From positions 243,544 to 307,543 of the forward strand of contig NC_045151.1 of assembly GCF_008831285.2 (NCBI RefSeq): a stretch of 64,000 nt of DNA. The letters are read 5' to 3'. Below the pieces are notes generated by a model. It had not been told where the DNA came from, did not search any database, and saw only the letters and a program-made list of their open reading frames with translations. Position numbers and translations under genes: made by a program. Of this stretch, positions 23,456 through 36,326 are shown piece by piece; within the stretch, counting starts at the first letter, position 1; each line of letters opens with the position of its first letter. Source of the stretch: Nymphaea colorata. Its lineage: Eukaryota; Streptophyta; Magnoliopsida; Nymphaeales; Nymphaeaceae.

Positions 23456-24001
23456 CAAATGCTTTATGCAAAAAAAAAAAAAAAAAACTTGTTGTAGGCG
23501 TTCCAGTAGAAGGAGAAAAAGAAGGGAAAAAGCTTATCGATTGATTGAAGTGCTTCAACAAGGTCAAAGGTTGATTGCCGATCTTCACAGATGCTCCCGA
23601 GGAGTTTGGTGCCAATGAAACAGGCCACCAATTGTCAATATTATTCACAAACGAAAATCTAACAAGCCGTTAATCTTCCACGTATATCTGCACAAAATTT
23701 TTGGCATATGTGGCACTGCCAACGGCCGTAATTGTTGCCAATGGAATCTCGAGACTGAAGGTTTTCCTTTTGATTCCAATGGCTTGATGGTTGAAGAAGA
23801 AGCAAATGCTCAGCCTCTCTGTCCACTGACGATACACCAAAAATGGCGTAGTAGAGCGAGGTAGGGCGATACAAGCTATGACATACAATAATCTTGATGA
23901 CTTAAATTATGGTAAAGTATATATAGATACAAAATTTAATCATTTATGACGTTTTGGGAGGAGAAATAAAGTTCAAAGAGAAATTCTCTCTGGCTCACGT
24001 A

Positions 24002-24904
24002 TCAAAGTCTGCAGATACCTGTAATAATATAATGCCAACCCGAATCCCACCGGCGGACAATAATCCAAACCACCAGTTCTGAATAAGAAGGAAGGAACGC
24101 ATCCAATAATTCTTCATCCAACTCCAGGGCAGCCATAACATGAGGGAGAAGGCAGACTTCCAGATCCATGCTGCCACCCTGACCTTTTCCGGGGAAGACT
24201 GAAATTCCACCATCAAACTTATTGGCACTCCAGCTGAGCACCGCCAACCCTTTCCCCCACCCGAAGTCGCTCCCATACATCTCGAACCATGGGGAGCTGG
24301 CCACCATAACATCGCTCGATTCAAACCCATTTGCATCATACAATTGTATGTTCATCAGCCGCTGCTGACCCATGTTGGCTGTTTCCTGCATCACGGTCTC
24401 GTGCAGCTCCCAGGCTGCCCAACCCAGGTCCTGCCCTAGCAGCTCACCCACCTTGGCCTCCTTCAACAAGAATAGCATGCAGCTGCTGAAGTACTCCCAG
24501 GGAAAAGTTGGGTCCAGCGTCTTTCGAAGCCCGGCTGCCAACTTGTAGGCAGTGGTCTGGTCCACCTGGAGCTTCCGGGCCCGTATTATGGTCCGCCAAT
24601 GAGCCCAACAAGTTCCTGCAACGACGAGATCTCACCCTTCTGCAGCTTCAAGCGCTAGTTGGCCTAGGCCTTGATCCGGGCTATGGCTTGGGCACTGAAG
24701 CAGAAGATTCTTTCTCGGGCTGGCAGTTTGAGCCTCTCGATGCGGTGTTCAGACAGTGGGAAGCGGACTTGGCGGTCGCGATATAGTTTCACGGCCGGCG
24801 TTGAGCTCAGACCAGGAGTTGAAGAAGTGCCAGAAGGACTCCCCGTCGGCTGCGGCGTGGTTGAGGGAGCACCCTATCAAGACACCGTCCTCCAACTCCG
24901 TTAC
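24002..24904 (-). pseudogene. BAHD acyltransferase exon 2, parental copy, broken
   Basis: Pairs with exon 1 at 27496-27086 across a 2.2-kb intron. The acceptor TTTCAG|GTAACG is intact, and VTELEDGVLIGCSLNHAAADG-type sequence follows with the HAAADG catalytic motif. DFGWGKG is present near 24270. Damage relative to the orphan copy: a 38-bp deletion near 24775 between two GGCGG copies (frameshift), a 1-bp loss near 24598 (GCCAATG against GCCACATG, frameshift), two stops near 24656 and 24668 (Lys and Glu codons become TAG), a 3-bp in-frame loss, and loss of the normal stop (TGA to TCA at about 24080), which would add about 26 residues. It cannot make a full enzyme. Confidence 0.9.
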
Positions 24905-26447
24905 CTGAAATGAATGAATTTCATTAGATGGATGGAACTCAAAATTTCGTTTCATTCTTAAAATTTTCACTCCCAGTAAAACTCATTTTTATATGCCCAA
25001 ATCCACACCTTCAACATCTCTTTCCCAACTGAAAGCCAATCTAGAACCTCAATCTATTTGATTTATGCAACTTATATTGTATTCCATCCTGTTCAACCCC
25101 AATGAACCCACTCAATTAAGACACAAGACCTTGATTTTAGCTTGACTGTTTTCTTGTAGGCTTCTCTGATCAGCCCAATTACTGTTAAGCTTGACCTGAA
25201 TTATAAGGGATTGCTTTAATACAGTTAATTTCAAAAAATCAAATCGTGTCAAACCATATTATTCCCATTTCAGCTCCACGTAGAAATATTTTAAAAAATA
25301 TTATTCTGACAAGTCATAGCCTATAAAATCTTGTCTGAAGGACAGTATTTGTACCCAGAATGCAGGCAATGCTATAGCTATGATTTGAACAAAACCAGTG
25401 CTCGTGGAGTAAGCATGCATGCAGTTAGCACGAACCTGAAGAAATATGAAAATGTGCGTTTCAAGTGGCTAAACTTTTACGTCAGTTCCAGTAACACGCA
25501 ATAGGCTCCTCAGTAAGAGTTCTTCCAAAACAATCCTCCCTTCTGAAAAAACAGATTGCTTCATATCTAACCGGCGCACTTGGGCTTTTAATTTTTTATT
25601 TTTCTTTGATTACATAAATTAACATACCGATGTTTATGATATTGAATTGTTCAGGGGTGAGAGAGGGAGATGGACATCAAGTAGACGGCTAGAACGTTGT
25701 CGACTAAATCATGAATGCTTTTCTCCTTCGCCTCCGATAGAAAATTGAGAACAACGATTCAACTTTGGGCCTATTTTTACAGATAATGCACACGATGACC
25801 GTTAGTAAAATTACACATGACTGTTGACTTGTTAAAATAAACATGATCCAAAAATGTAAATATATGCTCCAAAAAAAATAAATATGTCCAATGTATTTTT
25901 TTCAGTTTTTTTAATGCCAAACAGTTTTTCTTCCCTTAAATTTACTTATCTTTTGATGTTTGTATTATTAGTTTCTCACTTATTTTATTTTCTCCTCATT
26001 TTTAGTTTTTTAAATTTTATAAAAATTTATCATATTTTTCCTGCTTTTTTTTGTTTTTTTCAAACTTGCCGTATTATACTTGAAAAAAACCTCACCCCAA
26101 AACTAAAAATGTTTGATTTACACATGTTATGTTAAAGCATCGAAGTAAATATATTGATGGTAAAGTCCATCTTATTTTCGTTGTGTACATAAACTAGCAC
26201 ACAAAACTCATTCTCAGTGTTCGTATGCTCTTTCATTTTTTTTTCTATTTCTTGGAATCTTTTTTCTTTCCTCAAGAGTAATTAGTCATCATTCAGTTCG
26301 GTGCCAACCGCTGGCCCATCAGTAAACGCCAGACCGTAGCAAAGCAACGGAAACTGACGGGTGCCACAGTAGACCGACCTCCCCTCCCTTTTCTTTTATC
26401 CAATCTCTCCTTCACCGGGCAGACCACCCAAGCACCTCAGTCGAGCA

Positions 26448-26614
26448 CAGTGGCGTAGCCACATGTGGGCGAGGGTGGACAGTTGCCCACCTCAATGTTT
26501 AAAATTTGTTTACTTTTACATTGATAATTTTAATATTTATTTTTATACATATAGCCGCCTCTTCCAGTTTCTAAACATATGTCTCTCCAGCAAATTTTTT
26601 TGGCTCTGCCACTG
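26448..26614. mobile_element. hAT-type MITE, 167 bp, inside the BAHD intron
   Basis: Ends CAGTGGCGTAGCCA and TGGCTCTGCCACTG are imperfect terminal inverted repeats of the CAGTGGCGGAGCCA type common in plant hAT MITEs. Flanks GTCGAGCA (26440-26447) and GTCAAGCT (26615-26622) match at 6 of 8 bases, as an old 8-bp target duplication would. The interior is AT-rich and non-coding. Confidence 0.7.
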
Positions 26615-26622
26615 GTCAAGCT

Positions 26623-27085
26623 TCGATTGGTTTTTCAAGACCATCAATGAGAAACCTTGAACCAAGTGTTCAGTCCTTTGGATACTGTTGTCATAGGGTT
26701 TTTTGATGCCGAAGCCTTCCAAGGAGAGTTTTCAGTTTTTCACAAGGTAAAACCCTCAGTTTCACGTCCTCCGATTTGGAACTTTGATGGGGGATCTTTT
26801 TTAGTCTTCTTTGAGCACTAACTTAACTGAGCACCAACTTAAACTAATTTAAACGAGTAATATCAAGATCTGACACGACCTGACTCAAGCCTAAGCTTGA
26901 GCCGAGCTCGAGCCAAGTAGGATAGAGTCTAGTCAAGCTCAAAGCTTTAACTGGCTGAGCATGGACTTGCTCGTGCGAATCTCGAGCTCGATCCAAATAA
27001 GATATGATAAAATCAACAGAAAAGAAGATCTACAACACACAAAGCGTCGACAACAGAGGTTAGCTTGTGACTAGAATGTGATCAC
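26623..27085. other. Rest of BAHD intron; GCTCGAGC-rich repeat fragment
   Basis: 26870-27000 is dense in AAGCTTGAGC / GAGCTCGAGC variants, the same family as 43955-44165. This is probably subterminal sequence of a non-autonomous DNA transposon. Confidence 0.5.
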
Positions 27086-27496
27086 CTAAACCGCCACAAG
27101 GAGGAGAGAGTACCCATCATAGTTGATGGCACCATCCATGGGGAAGAAGGACCTGACAATGAGGGGGACATGGACGACGTTCATCAAATCAGAGATGTGC
27201 AGGCCGTCAGCCTTGGCGACGATGAACTGCGCTCCGGCATCGTTGCAATCCACGAAGACGGTGGTCTCTGCATCGGTGGCTAACCGACCAGACAAAAAGG
27301 GGAAATGGATGAGGCAATGGGAGAGGGAGGTCTGGAGGTGCTGAGCGACTGCATCAAACACAGTAGAGGGTTTGGGGAAGAGGAGGCCCTTCTGTTTGAG
27401 CATGGCCACCTTTGTGACTGTTAGTTCCCATATTGATCTTTCTGTCTTCTCCGGAAGATGGATGGTGGTGTGGGAAACCAGACGAATGGACGCCAT
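27086..27496 (-). pseudogene. BAHD acyltransferase exon 1
   Basis: Starts at ATG 27496 (MASIRLVSHTTIHLPE) and runs through KGLLFPKP, SLSHCLIHFPFLSGRL, VFVDCNDAGAQF and VRSFFPMDGAINYDG, the N-terminal half of an At3g50280-like BAHD acyltransferase. The frame is also open upstream to 27652, but family members begin at this Met. The exon ends GCG GTT TAG|GTGATC. The family has a Gln (CAG) as the last codon before the intron, so a single C to T change appears to have placed a stop exactly at the splice junction. Exon 1 was not included in the duplicated block. Together with the broken exon 2 this is a pseudogene. Confidence 0.82.
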
Positions 27497-27499
27497 AGA

Positions 27500-30108
27500 C
27501 GTGTTGCTTACTGAGCAAACAGTCCTCGAGGAGAGGGGAAGAGATACAGAGAGAGGGAACAGAGATGGAGAGATCCGTCGAGTAAGCCGAGGGTATTGTA
27601 TTTGTGGGGGTGCTACATCATTCATTTTCAAAATGGTCAGGGCTATTTTCATTTTTTTCCGAAAAGTACTTTTCTTTCAGCATTTCCTATTTAACCGCTA
27701 CAATTATGCATGTTAGTGTTCCTTAACAAGCTCATTCTCAGCATTTAAGAGAGGACTTTTTCGTCAATAGAGGCCCGGCCATTCGATTTCTCTTTACACG
27801 GCACCAGCTGTGCCTGGTGCATGGAGGTACAAAATTACCAAAACATCGTCAGAATTTTGGTGAGATTGAGTTTTTATGCCACCAGTATAAACAAGTATGC
27901 AGTGATGCATTTTAATTTTTTTTTTTACGAAGTAATGAATAGTTTAGACTTTTTCACTTTTTGACCATCTTTCTTTACCTTTTTTTTTCAAAAAAAAAAG
28001 GTTGGTGGTACATGTACGGATGTACCCAATGGTTTTGAAAATTTGGTTTATTTGTTTTGGTGGTAACATTCAAAACTTAGTTTTTATGAATAACTTGAGG
28101 GGGTTGTGGTTCCTCACACCCTTTTACAAAACCAAGTTTTGGTTTTCTTGACAAATCATGGCTTTCTTCAAAGCCACTTAAATGTTGAAAAATCTGATTT
28201 TAGAGGCAAAATCAGGTTTTCTTTCCAAAACTCAAAACATCGTGTTGTTTCCAAAACATGGTTTTATGGGCATCACCCAAACACACACTTAAAATCGTTT
28301 TTGGATGACATAATGAAAAAGTGACATTCTATAGGCATCAAGCTTTATGATAATTTGATTTTTTTTAGTTAGTTTTTGAAGCCTCGGTGATAACAGGAAA
28401 CTTTGGGACGAGGGGTCAAGTTATTTACATCCTTTTGAAAAGAGGCATCTTGTTAAAAATATATTTTTCAGAAAATTGAGTTACGCAAATACTATATTTA
28501 AGAGCATCACCTAAATGCTTTCTACGCATCACATTTCTACAAAACAAGTTATTATGAGAAAATTTCATATTCTCTTACTTAAATGATTAGCTTTTGTCGG
28601 TGCAACGGCACATGCATTATGGAGAGGGAAAGAATGGATATGTCTCTTACGGTTTGATTGGATGGAGGGAAAGGGAAGGAAAGGGAGGGATGAAAAGAAA
28701 AGGGAGAAAAAGGGAATGTGAAAGGAAGAGAATGGAAAGGAAATTAAAGGAAAAATGTGATTATAAAGCTTGTTTGGATAGAAAAAAAAGGACATGGTAG
28801 AATTTATAATAATTTATAATAATACCTCTGATATTCAAAATGTTTAAAACAAGTGAAAGACAAATCATGTTAACTAAGAAGATGGAGAGAGAAAGAGAGG
28901 GGGAGGTGGGGGGAGCTGTTACAGCATGGTGGAAAGGATGTGGCTTTGTTGTGTAGTAGGGACTGCAATTATGTGAAAATGACAGTGACTGAATGAAGAA
29001 GAAGATTGCAATGGCAATTTCATTTTTCTTTTTGACTAAGGTGTGCCCAACTCACAGATAAACACAATTGACTATCATCATTTCGTCGCTTATGAACCTA
29101 ACATTTTAAATTCCTGGTTGCCTTTTGCCCTTTCCTGATCTTCCATACTTTTTTCCTTTGTTAGGCAGAGTTTGTGGATAAAGAAAAAGCAGTGTTAAAA
29201 AGTACAGTATGGGATTTCCTACATACAGCATATCGGCTGATGTAAAATGTTCCAAATTGATTTGAAAACTAAAAGAATTAAAAGGAAAAAGTAAATCTTT
29301 GTTTCAGACTAGGAAAAAAGTGTTAATTTGTTAGACGTACAAGTCGTTGGCGACTAACTACTGGTTTCTAGGCATGACTGACATACTTCTATATACAGAT
29401 AAAATACTATAGGCCATCATAAGCATCACTTACATACCAATTATTGTATATTTGTTTTTAATATTTCTTGCCCTTCTCACCACCTATTGTTTATTTTTCT
29501 TCTCTCTCTTTCTTTCTAATGTTAGGGAGGGAGAACAGTAAAAATAAGTGTACATCGTTTGTGGGGATACGTTGGCAATGGCGACAACTTGGAGACTAGA
29601 GTTTGATACCCCAACAAATGCGTTCTCTGGCTCATTAAAGGCAAATGGTCAAGATACAATCTTTTGGGTCCTAAGCTACTTAAATTATAACTCATGGTAC
29701 TTAGTTTAAACCACCATTTCGAATCTCCTTCTTCAAGCATCACGTGCCTCTCATGTGCACCAAACACATACTTGTTCTACATGAAACTGATCATCTAAAG
29801 GATGTAAATTAGATGCTTTGATGCTTTCCTTAGTACTAAGAAACATGTATCAAACAGTAGTGGTATTAATTAAAAAACAGAAAGGAACTGAAAATGTTCT
29901 GTTTCTGTCGACTTTATATACAACACTTTTGTTTTCTTTCATCACCTTTCCAATCATGGCACTTTCTAAGGTATTGGGACTCGATCTCTAGCTACCAAAT
30001 TAACACTTCTATATAAACATCACAGTTTAGAACAGGTTTCAACAGCTTATGATCAGCTGGTAAGAACTAGGAAGAAGTTATGTCTCTACTAACAATAAAG
30101 AAGCTGAC
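27500..30108. other. Intergenic, no gene identified
   Basis: 27500-27720 would be the BAHD upstream region; no clear TATA box is seen. 28100-28330 has repeated short inverted motifs around AAAACCAAGTTTTGG, a possible MITE relic. 28660-28800 is purine-rich (GGAAAGG), edged by TTTGATTGGATGG and CTTGTTTGGATAG. The rest shows nothing. Confidence 0.5.
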
Positions 30109-31962
30109 ATGATTCCTACGAAAGTCAAGTCAATAAGATCAGCTGTATGGAAGGAGTTTAGCAGGACAATAAATGAATCAGATATTCAAAGTGTTGTTTG
30201 TCAATACTGTAAAGTATCTACGTATTGCAATGGTAAGATGGGCACCACACATTTAAAGAATCATTTAAAGGTATGTCCTAAAAAGCCTAACTTAGAATTA
30301 GACCAACAACATCTAGTCATTGGTCAAAAGTGTAATGATGGAAAATGTACTATTGGTACTTTCAAGTTTGATTCAGTTAAAAGCCGACTTGATTTAGCCA
30401 ATATGATTATTCTTCATGAAAATCCATTTTTTATAGTTAGTCATTCAGGATTTCAGAAGTTTATTAAATGATTACAGCCATAGTTCAAGTTATTGTCACG
30501 TAACACTGTTATATTAGATTGCATACACATTTATGAAGATGAAATGACAAAATTACACAATGTTTTGGAGAAGACTAAAGAGAGGATTAGTCTTACATCT
30601 GACATGTGAACTTTGTCTTGTTAGAAATGTGGTTATTTATGTTTGACTGCACACTATATTGATAATAGTTAGGAAAGAAAAAAGAAAGTTGTCAACTTTT
30701 TTATAGTTGAAACACCTCATACAGAAGAAAAACTTACATTAGTCATCAATGATTGTTTACTAAAATGAAACATTGATCGCAAGTTATTTTCAATTACATT
30801 AGATAATTGTTCAACAAATGATATCATGGTTACAAAATTGATAGTGACTTTTTCAAAAGGATGCATTTGTTTGTAATGGAAAATTTTTTCAAGTTAGATG
30901 TGTTGCTCATATTCTTAATTTGGTTGTACAAGATGATGTCAAAGAAATAAGTGATGTGATTGACAAGATCAGAGAAAACATAAAATATATTAAGGTATCT
31001 CCAGCTCGATGTAAAATTTTTGATCGAGCAGTGTGTCATGTCAAAATTATTTGTGAGAATAAGTTGTGTCTTGATGTTCCAACTAGATGGAACTCAACAT
31101 TTCTTATGCTTGATATAGGTTTATAATATAAAGAAGCTTTTGGTCGTTTTCAAAAACTTGATCACCACTATCATTTGACACCGACTAAGGATGAGTGGAA
31201 GAAGCTACTATTAATCATAACAGTTTAAAAATATTTTATGATGCTACTAATGTCATTTCTGTAGCAAAGTATCTAACTTCTAATATTCTTTTTAAAGAGT
31301 TTTGTGAGATAAAGATGGAAATTGAAAAAATGTGTTCAAATTCAGATATTTGCCTTTCAAATATGGCAATGAGGAAGAAAACAAATTTGACAAGTATTGA
31401 GATATATATAATTTAATTTTAGTAGTTGCATGGTATTTAATCCTCATTGTAAGATGAAAATAATTGAGTTTTACTATAGGCAATTTTATAAAGATGAAGC
31501 ATATAAATGTCTCTGCAATTAAGAACTACCTTTGTGATCTTTATGATGAATATAAAGCTACTTATGCATTGAAAACAATCTCTATTGGTATTGGTTATAT
31601 TATTGATGTTGTGTACGATAGTGATGCATCTAGTTTTACTTCGAGTAAGCATAAAACAAGCACACCAGATGACTTTCTTGAAGAATGATCACAAAGTCAA
31701 GGCACAAAATCGAATTGGAGTTGTATTTAGAAGAACATATTTACCCAAAAAAAATCCAATTGACATTTTGACATAGTGGAAGGTCAATGCACCTAAATAT
31801 TCTGTGTTATCTAAAATGGTATATGATATTTTGGTTGTTCCTATATCAATTGTTGCATCAGAGTCAATATTTAGTATAGGTGAACATATTCTTGATTCAT
31901 GCAGAAATAAATTAGGTATAAAGACCGTGGAAGCTTTGATTTGCGCACAAGATTGGTTGTGA
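30109..31962 (+). pseudogene. hAT transposase remnant (RICESLEEPER/DAYSLEEPER type)
   Basis: Plus-strand pieces follow the order of a BED-type hAT transposase. First is a BED zinc finger (30109-30300: VVCQYCKVSTYC, THLKNHLKVC) and then LDLANMIILHENPF (about 30390). Next is a central RNase-H-fold part with SLTSDM near 30595, AHILNLVVQDDV near 30905 and DVPTRWNSTFLMLD near 31073. Last is the C-terminal hATC dimerisation block (about 31777-31960: VNAPKYSVLSKMVYDILVVP, then ASESIFSIG, then ALICAQDWL). Many stops and frameshifts separate these blocks. The family domesticates readily, but here the frame is clearly destroyed. A TAGGGATGTCAACGG-like end at 32917 may be the right terminal repeat; no left partner was found. 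Confidence 0.85.
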
Positions 31963-32559
31963 AATCAGATTGAAGGTAATTTACTTATTATTAATGCTTT
32001 TAAGCATATTTTTGTGTTGTTTATTTTATTCTTTTGTTAGATGATTCTAATTTGTCTACACCTTTACCTAAAGAGGAAGCACCACTTGCTTGAAACTGAA
32101 TCATAAATTAGAGGTATATATTTTTTTGTACTTATCTATTTTCATTACATCAATTAAAACCTACAGCTATGTGTATTTAAAATGTTTATTTATTTAAAAT
32201 TTCATTTGCATAATGCAAGTTAATTGGTAGCATTATCCTCATGACCTTAATATAGTATCAACATAGTTGAAGTATATATTCAAACAGAAAGATCATAACC
32301 ATTGTGGCAAATGGAGGCATTGAAAGAAAAATTTTGCAAGCTTGGACTATATGGTGATTTTTTTTTTTTTAATTATTGTAGTTGTCAAGGATGACTCGTC
32401 TAGTCTCTTGTTACATCAACGAACAATAGCCAAGTACAATTTTTGGAAATGCAAATTTGCATGCTCTATTGAATGAAGTTTGACACTCAAGTTTGAGCTA
32501 GTGTGATGTAAAGATTGGGTTTTCATAGTTCATTTAGTGTTTGCTATATATTTTTCTTA

Positions 32560-32917
32560 CATAAATCGGATTTGGATCAGATTTACATGTGGTTTAAAAG
32601 TCATAAATTAGATTTGGATGGATTCGGATATAACTTAAAAGTCAGATTCAGATTAGATTCGGATCGAATTCGGATATGACTTAAAATTTGGATTCAGATC
32701 GGATTTAGATATAACTTAAAATTTGGATTCAGATTGGATTCAAGTATAACTTAAAAATCGGATTTGGATGTAGATTTTAAAGTCGGATTCAGATATGGTA
32801 TAAACTTTTTTTCATCTGAATTTGAATCCTCATCCGAATCTGAATGTATGAATATCTAAAAAATCAGATATGGTAAAAGGTATATCTGATCTGAATCCAA
32901 TCCGTTGACATCCCTAG
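32560..32917. repeat. GGATTCGGAT-type subterminal repeats ending in CATCCCTAG
   Basis: Many degenerate copies of GGATTCGGATTTGGAT with ATAACTTAAAA spacers, ending in CCGTTGACATCCCTAG. Read in complement this is the TAGGGATGTCAACGG terminus common in plant hAT elements. It may be the right end of the transposase remnant or of a separate non-autonomous element. Confidence 0.6.
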
Positions 32918-35900
32918 TGAAAAAGAAAAGTTTTCTCGCCTGTTTTTGCAAGTTCTCTGGTGCTATGTCAGTGAGATCTTTTCTTTGATGATGGAAAGCT
33001 CGACGCTTCGACCACATTGTGTCACTGATGACTTATGAAGTTCACTGCAAATAAAGTTTGAATTAAAGATATTTTGCATTATCAGTTTCACCTTAGCCTA
33101 TACATCACGAGACAAGTGGAAAGATCATTAGATTCCACTCAGTTTACCACTTACCAATGACATGTTTTCTTTTTTCTCCTTTCAGATCACCATCAACTCA
33201 AGGTATTGTTTAGAGGGCATTTAGTAACATTGTGTTTTTAAAACACATGTTTCTGAATTCTTTTTCTTAAGATTGTTACCGTGTTTGATTTCACAATGTG
33301 TCAAATAATGAAATCTGACCTACTCAAATACTTTTCAGGGCTATCAGATGCCCTCTTTGTGTAAATCATCTAATTAAGGGAACCTTTGGTAGAAGGCGAT
33401 TTGCATATACCTGAAGCTGATGGGAGCTGCTGCCTCTGGCCCAGCAAGGGCTATCAAGGGCACTGCATGGCAATAGGTAGGGCTGTTCAATGGGTCGAGC
33501 CAACTTGGTATTAATAAGTCATTATTATCATATAATCACTTTTTATTGACATATACATTTTAAATTGTTAACCAGTAACATTCATTCTTCACATTAAATC
33601 TGAATCCTCCTCCACAATATTAACGTATAATCTTGCTTATAAGATGACCCAACCCCTTCTCTCCCACTCACCCTCAAAAAAAAAAAACACCAAAAAGTGG
33701 TGTTTTCCAAATACAATGTTTACCTTATCTATGAAAAGAAGCTTTCTTTCTTTACCATTAATTAAGGTTGTAATTATTTATTCAATTTCTGAAAAAACAA
33801 AAAAACCATCCACTAGCAAAATTCTGCTACCCGGCCAGTTTAATGAAACTGCAAACAAACACTAAGTAAATTAAGAATGTCAAAGGGAAAAGTAAAAGTT
33901 AAATTTCAGCCTTGTTGGCTTAGACTGCAGCTTATTTGTGGTGCCACCAACCAACAAAAAGAAGTCTAACTCATATTATTATATGTTAATGGATAAATTT
34001 TATCTTGTTTTTTGCTACCTTTTTCTGGTGAGCAGAGTTTCCCACCACTCAACAAAAAGCCGAAGCCTCCATCCAACCCCTCATCACCATAGGGTACAAA
34101 GGCATGCTTCCAATATATACTGCAAGAGTGCGTTTACAACCAGTGTTGTTAATATGTACCCATACCGGCCGATTCAGTTGATTCACAATGTAGGGTTTTT
34201 ATGAACTTACATATTTTGTTTTTTATTTTAAGATTAATTTAAAATATAATTTATTTTAAATTCTAAAAACAAAATAAAGAAGCGGTATGGGTAGAGTGTT
34301 GTTGAAGTAGGGGAAGAAAGATAATTTTGCACCACTTGAACCCACAGGAATGCGGAGAGGTATGTTCATTAACACATCTTATAATGCGTGGTTCTAACGC
34401 TTGCTCATGATTTTCTTTGAAAGGAAGTGGGACTCGTATCAGTAAGAAGCTTAAAAATGTGAGGTTTGGGAATTATATAAATAAATTAATAAAATAATAT
34501 TAACACTGGCCCGAGCCCAGGCCTGATCGGTACCCAGCCCAATGCCCACCGTTGATGATAATATAATTTCAAGCCGCTGTCTTACGTCCAGTGGGATAAC
34601 CCCAGCCCATTTTGGCAATGAGGAGTCATGCCTGTCATAAGTATATTTCCTTATAGATGGAAAATAGACTAATGAAATGCGAGTAGAACGGGAGATGTGA
34701 TGCATGTACTTAATTTGAGATCATGGTCGCGCAATCGAAAATGCGGAAGCGGGAAAGATCTTATTAAGTGCACTTGCGAATGGTGCCATGAGCAGCCCAA
34801 AGGCGCCACATCACATTGTTTGGGGAGGTTGAGAAAACCCACACCACCCAACAAATGCCGCCAAACAATGTTATTTCACCAGACATAGGACAGCAGGCTA
34901 GAGAGAGATGGTTACATGCAATGGGTGTACTGTGTACAAATTATAGTGCATGACATGGCCTACTCTTAAGGGCAGGTGTCATGCACACAGGCACGTATAT
35001 CTTTGCATTATGTAAGTTCTCTTAATTAATAATTGGGATAATTAAATTAAAAGATCCAGCACAAACTCTCTCCTCTTCCTCTCATTCATATGCTGGTCAG
35101 CATATATATGATCCACAAGTGCACACATGGCCCCACACAAAGCACCAATAATTGGTCATGATGCAATGGTTTTCCTTTCTAATGATAAAGTATTTTGCAG
35201 ATCAGATCGTTTAAATTCAGTGTTTACAGTTTGTTAGTGAAGATATCTTAGCCTCAATCTGCATGTTTCGCTACTGTTGAAGGTGACATTGGAAGCTGTT
35301 CGAGATGATCAAGCAACACTCTTAGAGCACCCTAACAAGCAAAACTGCCATGGGATGTATTAGTTAACACCTAGAGAAGGGATTGATCATCAATTTCCCC
35401 ATGGAGCACCCTAACAAATTGGAGTTGCGGATATAAAACTAAGTTTATAAATCGATGTTCCAAGACATTCTTAGAGAAATGTTGTACACACTGCAGGCTA
35501 TCTAATTAGTCGTCCTTTAATCAAAATTTCCATTTTAAATAGGTAGGGGTAGAAAATTAAATGTGTCATATCTTTGCATTTTTTTGATACATTGTGTATG
35601 TACAGATTTTTTGGTTAATAAACTTTCTTCAAGCTATTCAATGTTTATTTCTTGAATAATTCGACTTCATTAAAGGATTACAAGTGCAGTGCATATATCG
35701 AAAAGAGATTGTTGGTAAAGAGGAATTGCTCCTGTTTGGATAAATTATTTTTTTTAATTTTTATGTAAATTTAATTTTATGGAATGATTGGAATTGGATT
35801 CGATTCCACGGCCTATTAAGATGCCATGTGTCACGTATTATTTGATTCTTTAATATATTTTAAAATATTTTACATTGAATGTATTCGTATAACATGTTCT

Positions 35901-36246
35901 TTTCTTCATTTCGAACCGATTCAATTAATCAGCAGCCTCTTGGACTTGGTTCACAAACAAGTGTTTATGCTAGTTGGTACCTCTACATGATTAGCATGAT
36001 ATATTTATTAAAATATCGACGTCGTGGTGTCCTTTTCCAAACTCCATATTTAAAATATACATTGGATAATTATTTGTATGGTGATGTTAAATGGTTATGA
36101 TGATGACGATTGTTTATGATGAAGCGTATCGACGGAAAACAGTTACCATAGGAGGACGATTGTTTACGATGAAGCATTAATTCATCATACTTTCAACTAC
36201 AGTCTGCAGTGCTTTCAATGAACATTGAACATTTGATAAACAAATA

Positions 36247-36248
<2 letters not shown>
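32918..36248. other. Intergenic, no gene identified
   Basis: Both strands were read; only short frames without motifs are present. Small relics: TAGGGCTGTTCAATGGG at 33478 and a GGCCCGAGCCC fragment at 34507-34530, both typical of non-autonomous hAT ends. 36120-36170 repeats GAGGACGATTGTTTACGATGAAGC-like text in a short duplication. Confidence 0.5.

Positions 36249-36323
<75 letters not shown>
36249..36323. repeat. (AC)n(AT)n compound microsatellite
   Basis: About 37 bp of AC followed by about 38 bp of AT. Confidence 0.97.

Positions 36324-36326
<3 letters not shown>

Larger units (their letters stand above)
14900..26107. repeat. Large tandem duplication, copy 2 (11.2 kb)
   Basis: Same gene order as copy 1, in direct orientation, after a ~190-bp spacer. 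It is longer mainly because an internal 1406-bp unit is present three times (18828-23045). The right breakpoint falls inside the BAHD intron: the sequence continues into BAHD exon 1 at 27496-27086, which copy 1 lacks. This suggests copy 2 is the ancestral position and copy 1 the added one, since a tandem duplication starting at 14900 and ending at 26107 yields exactly this layout. Confidence 0.92.
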
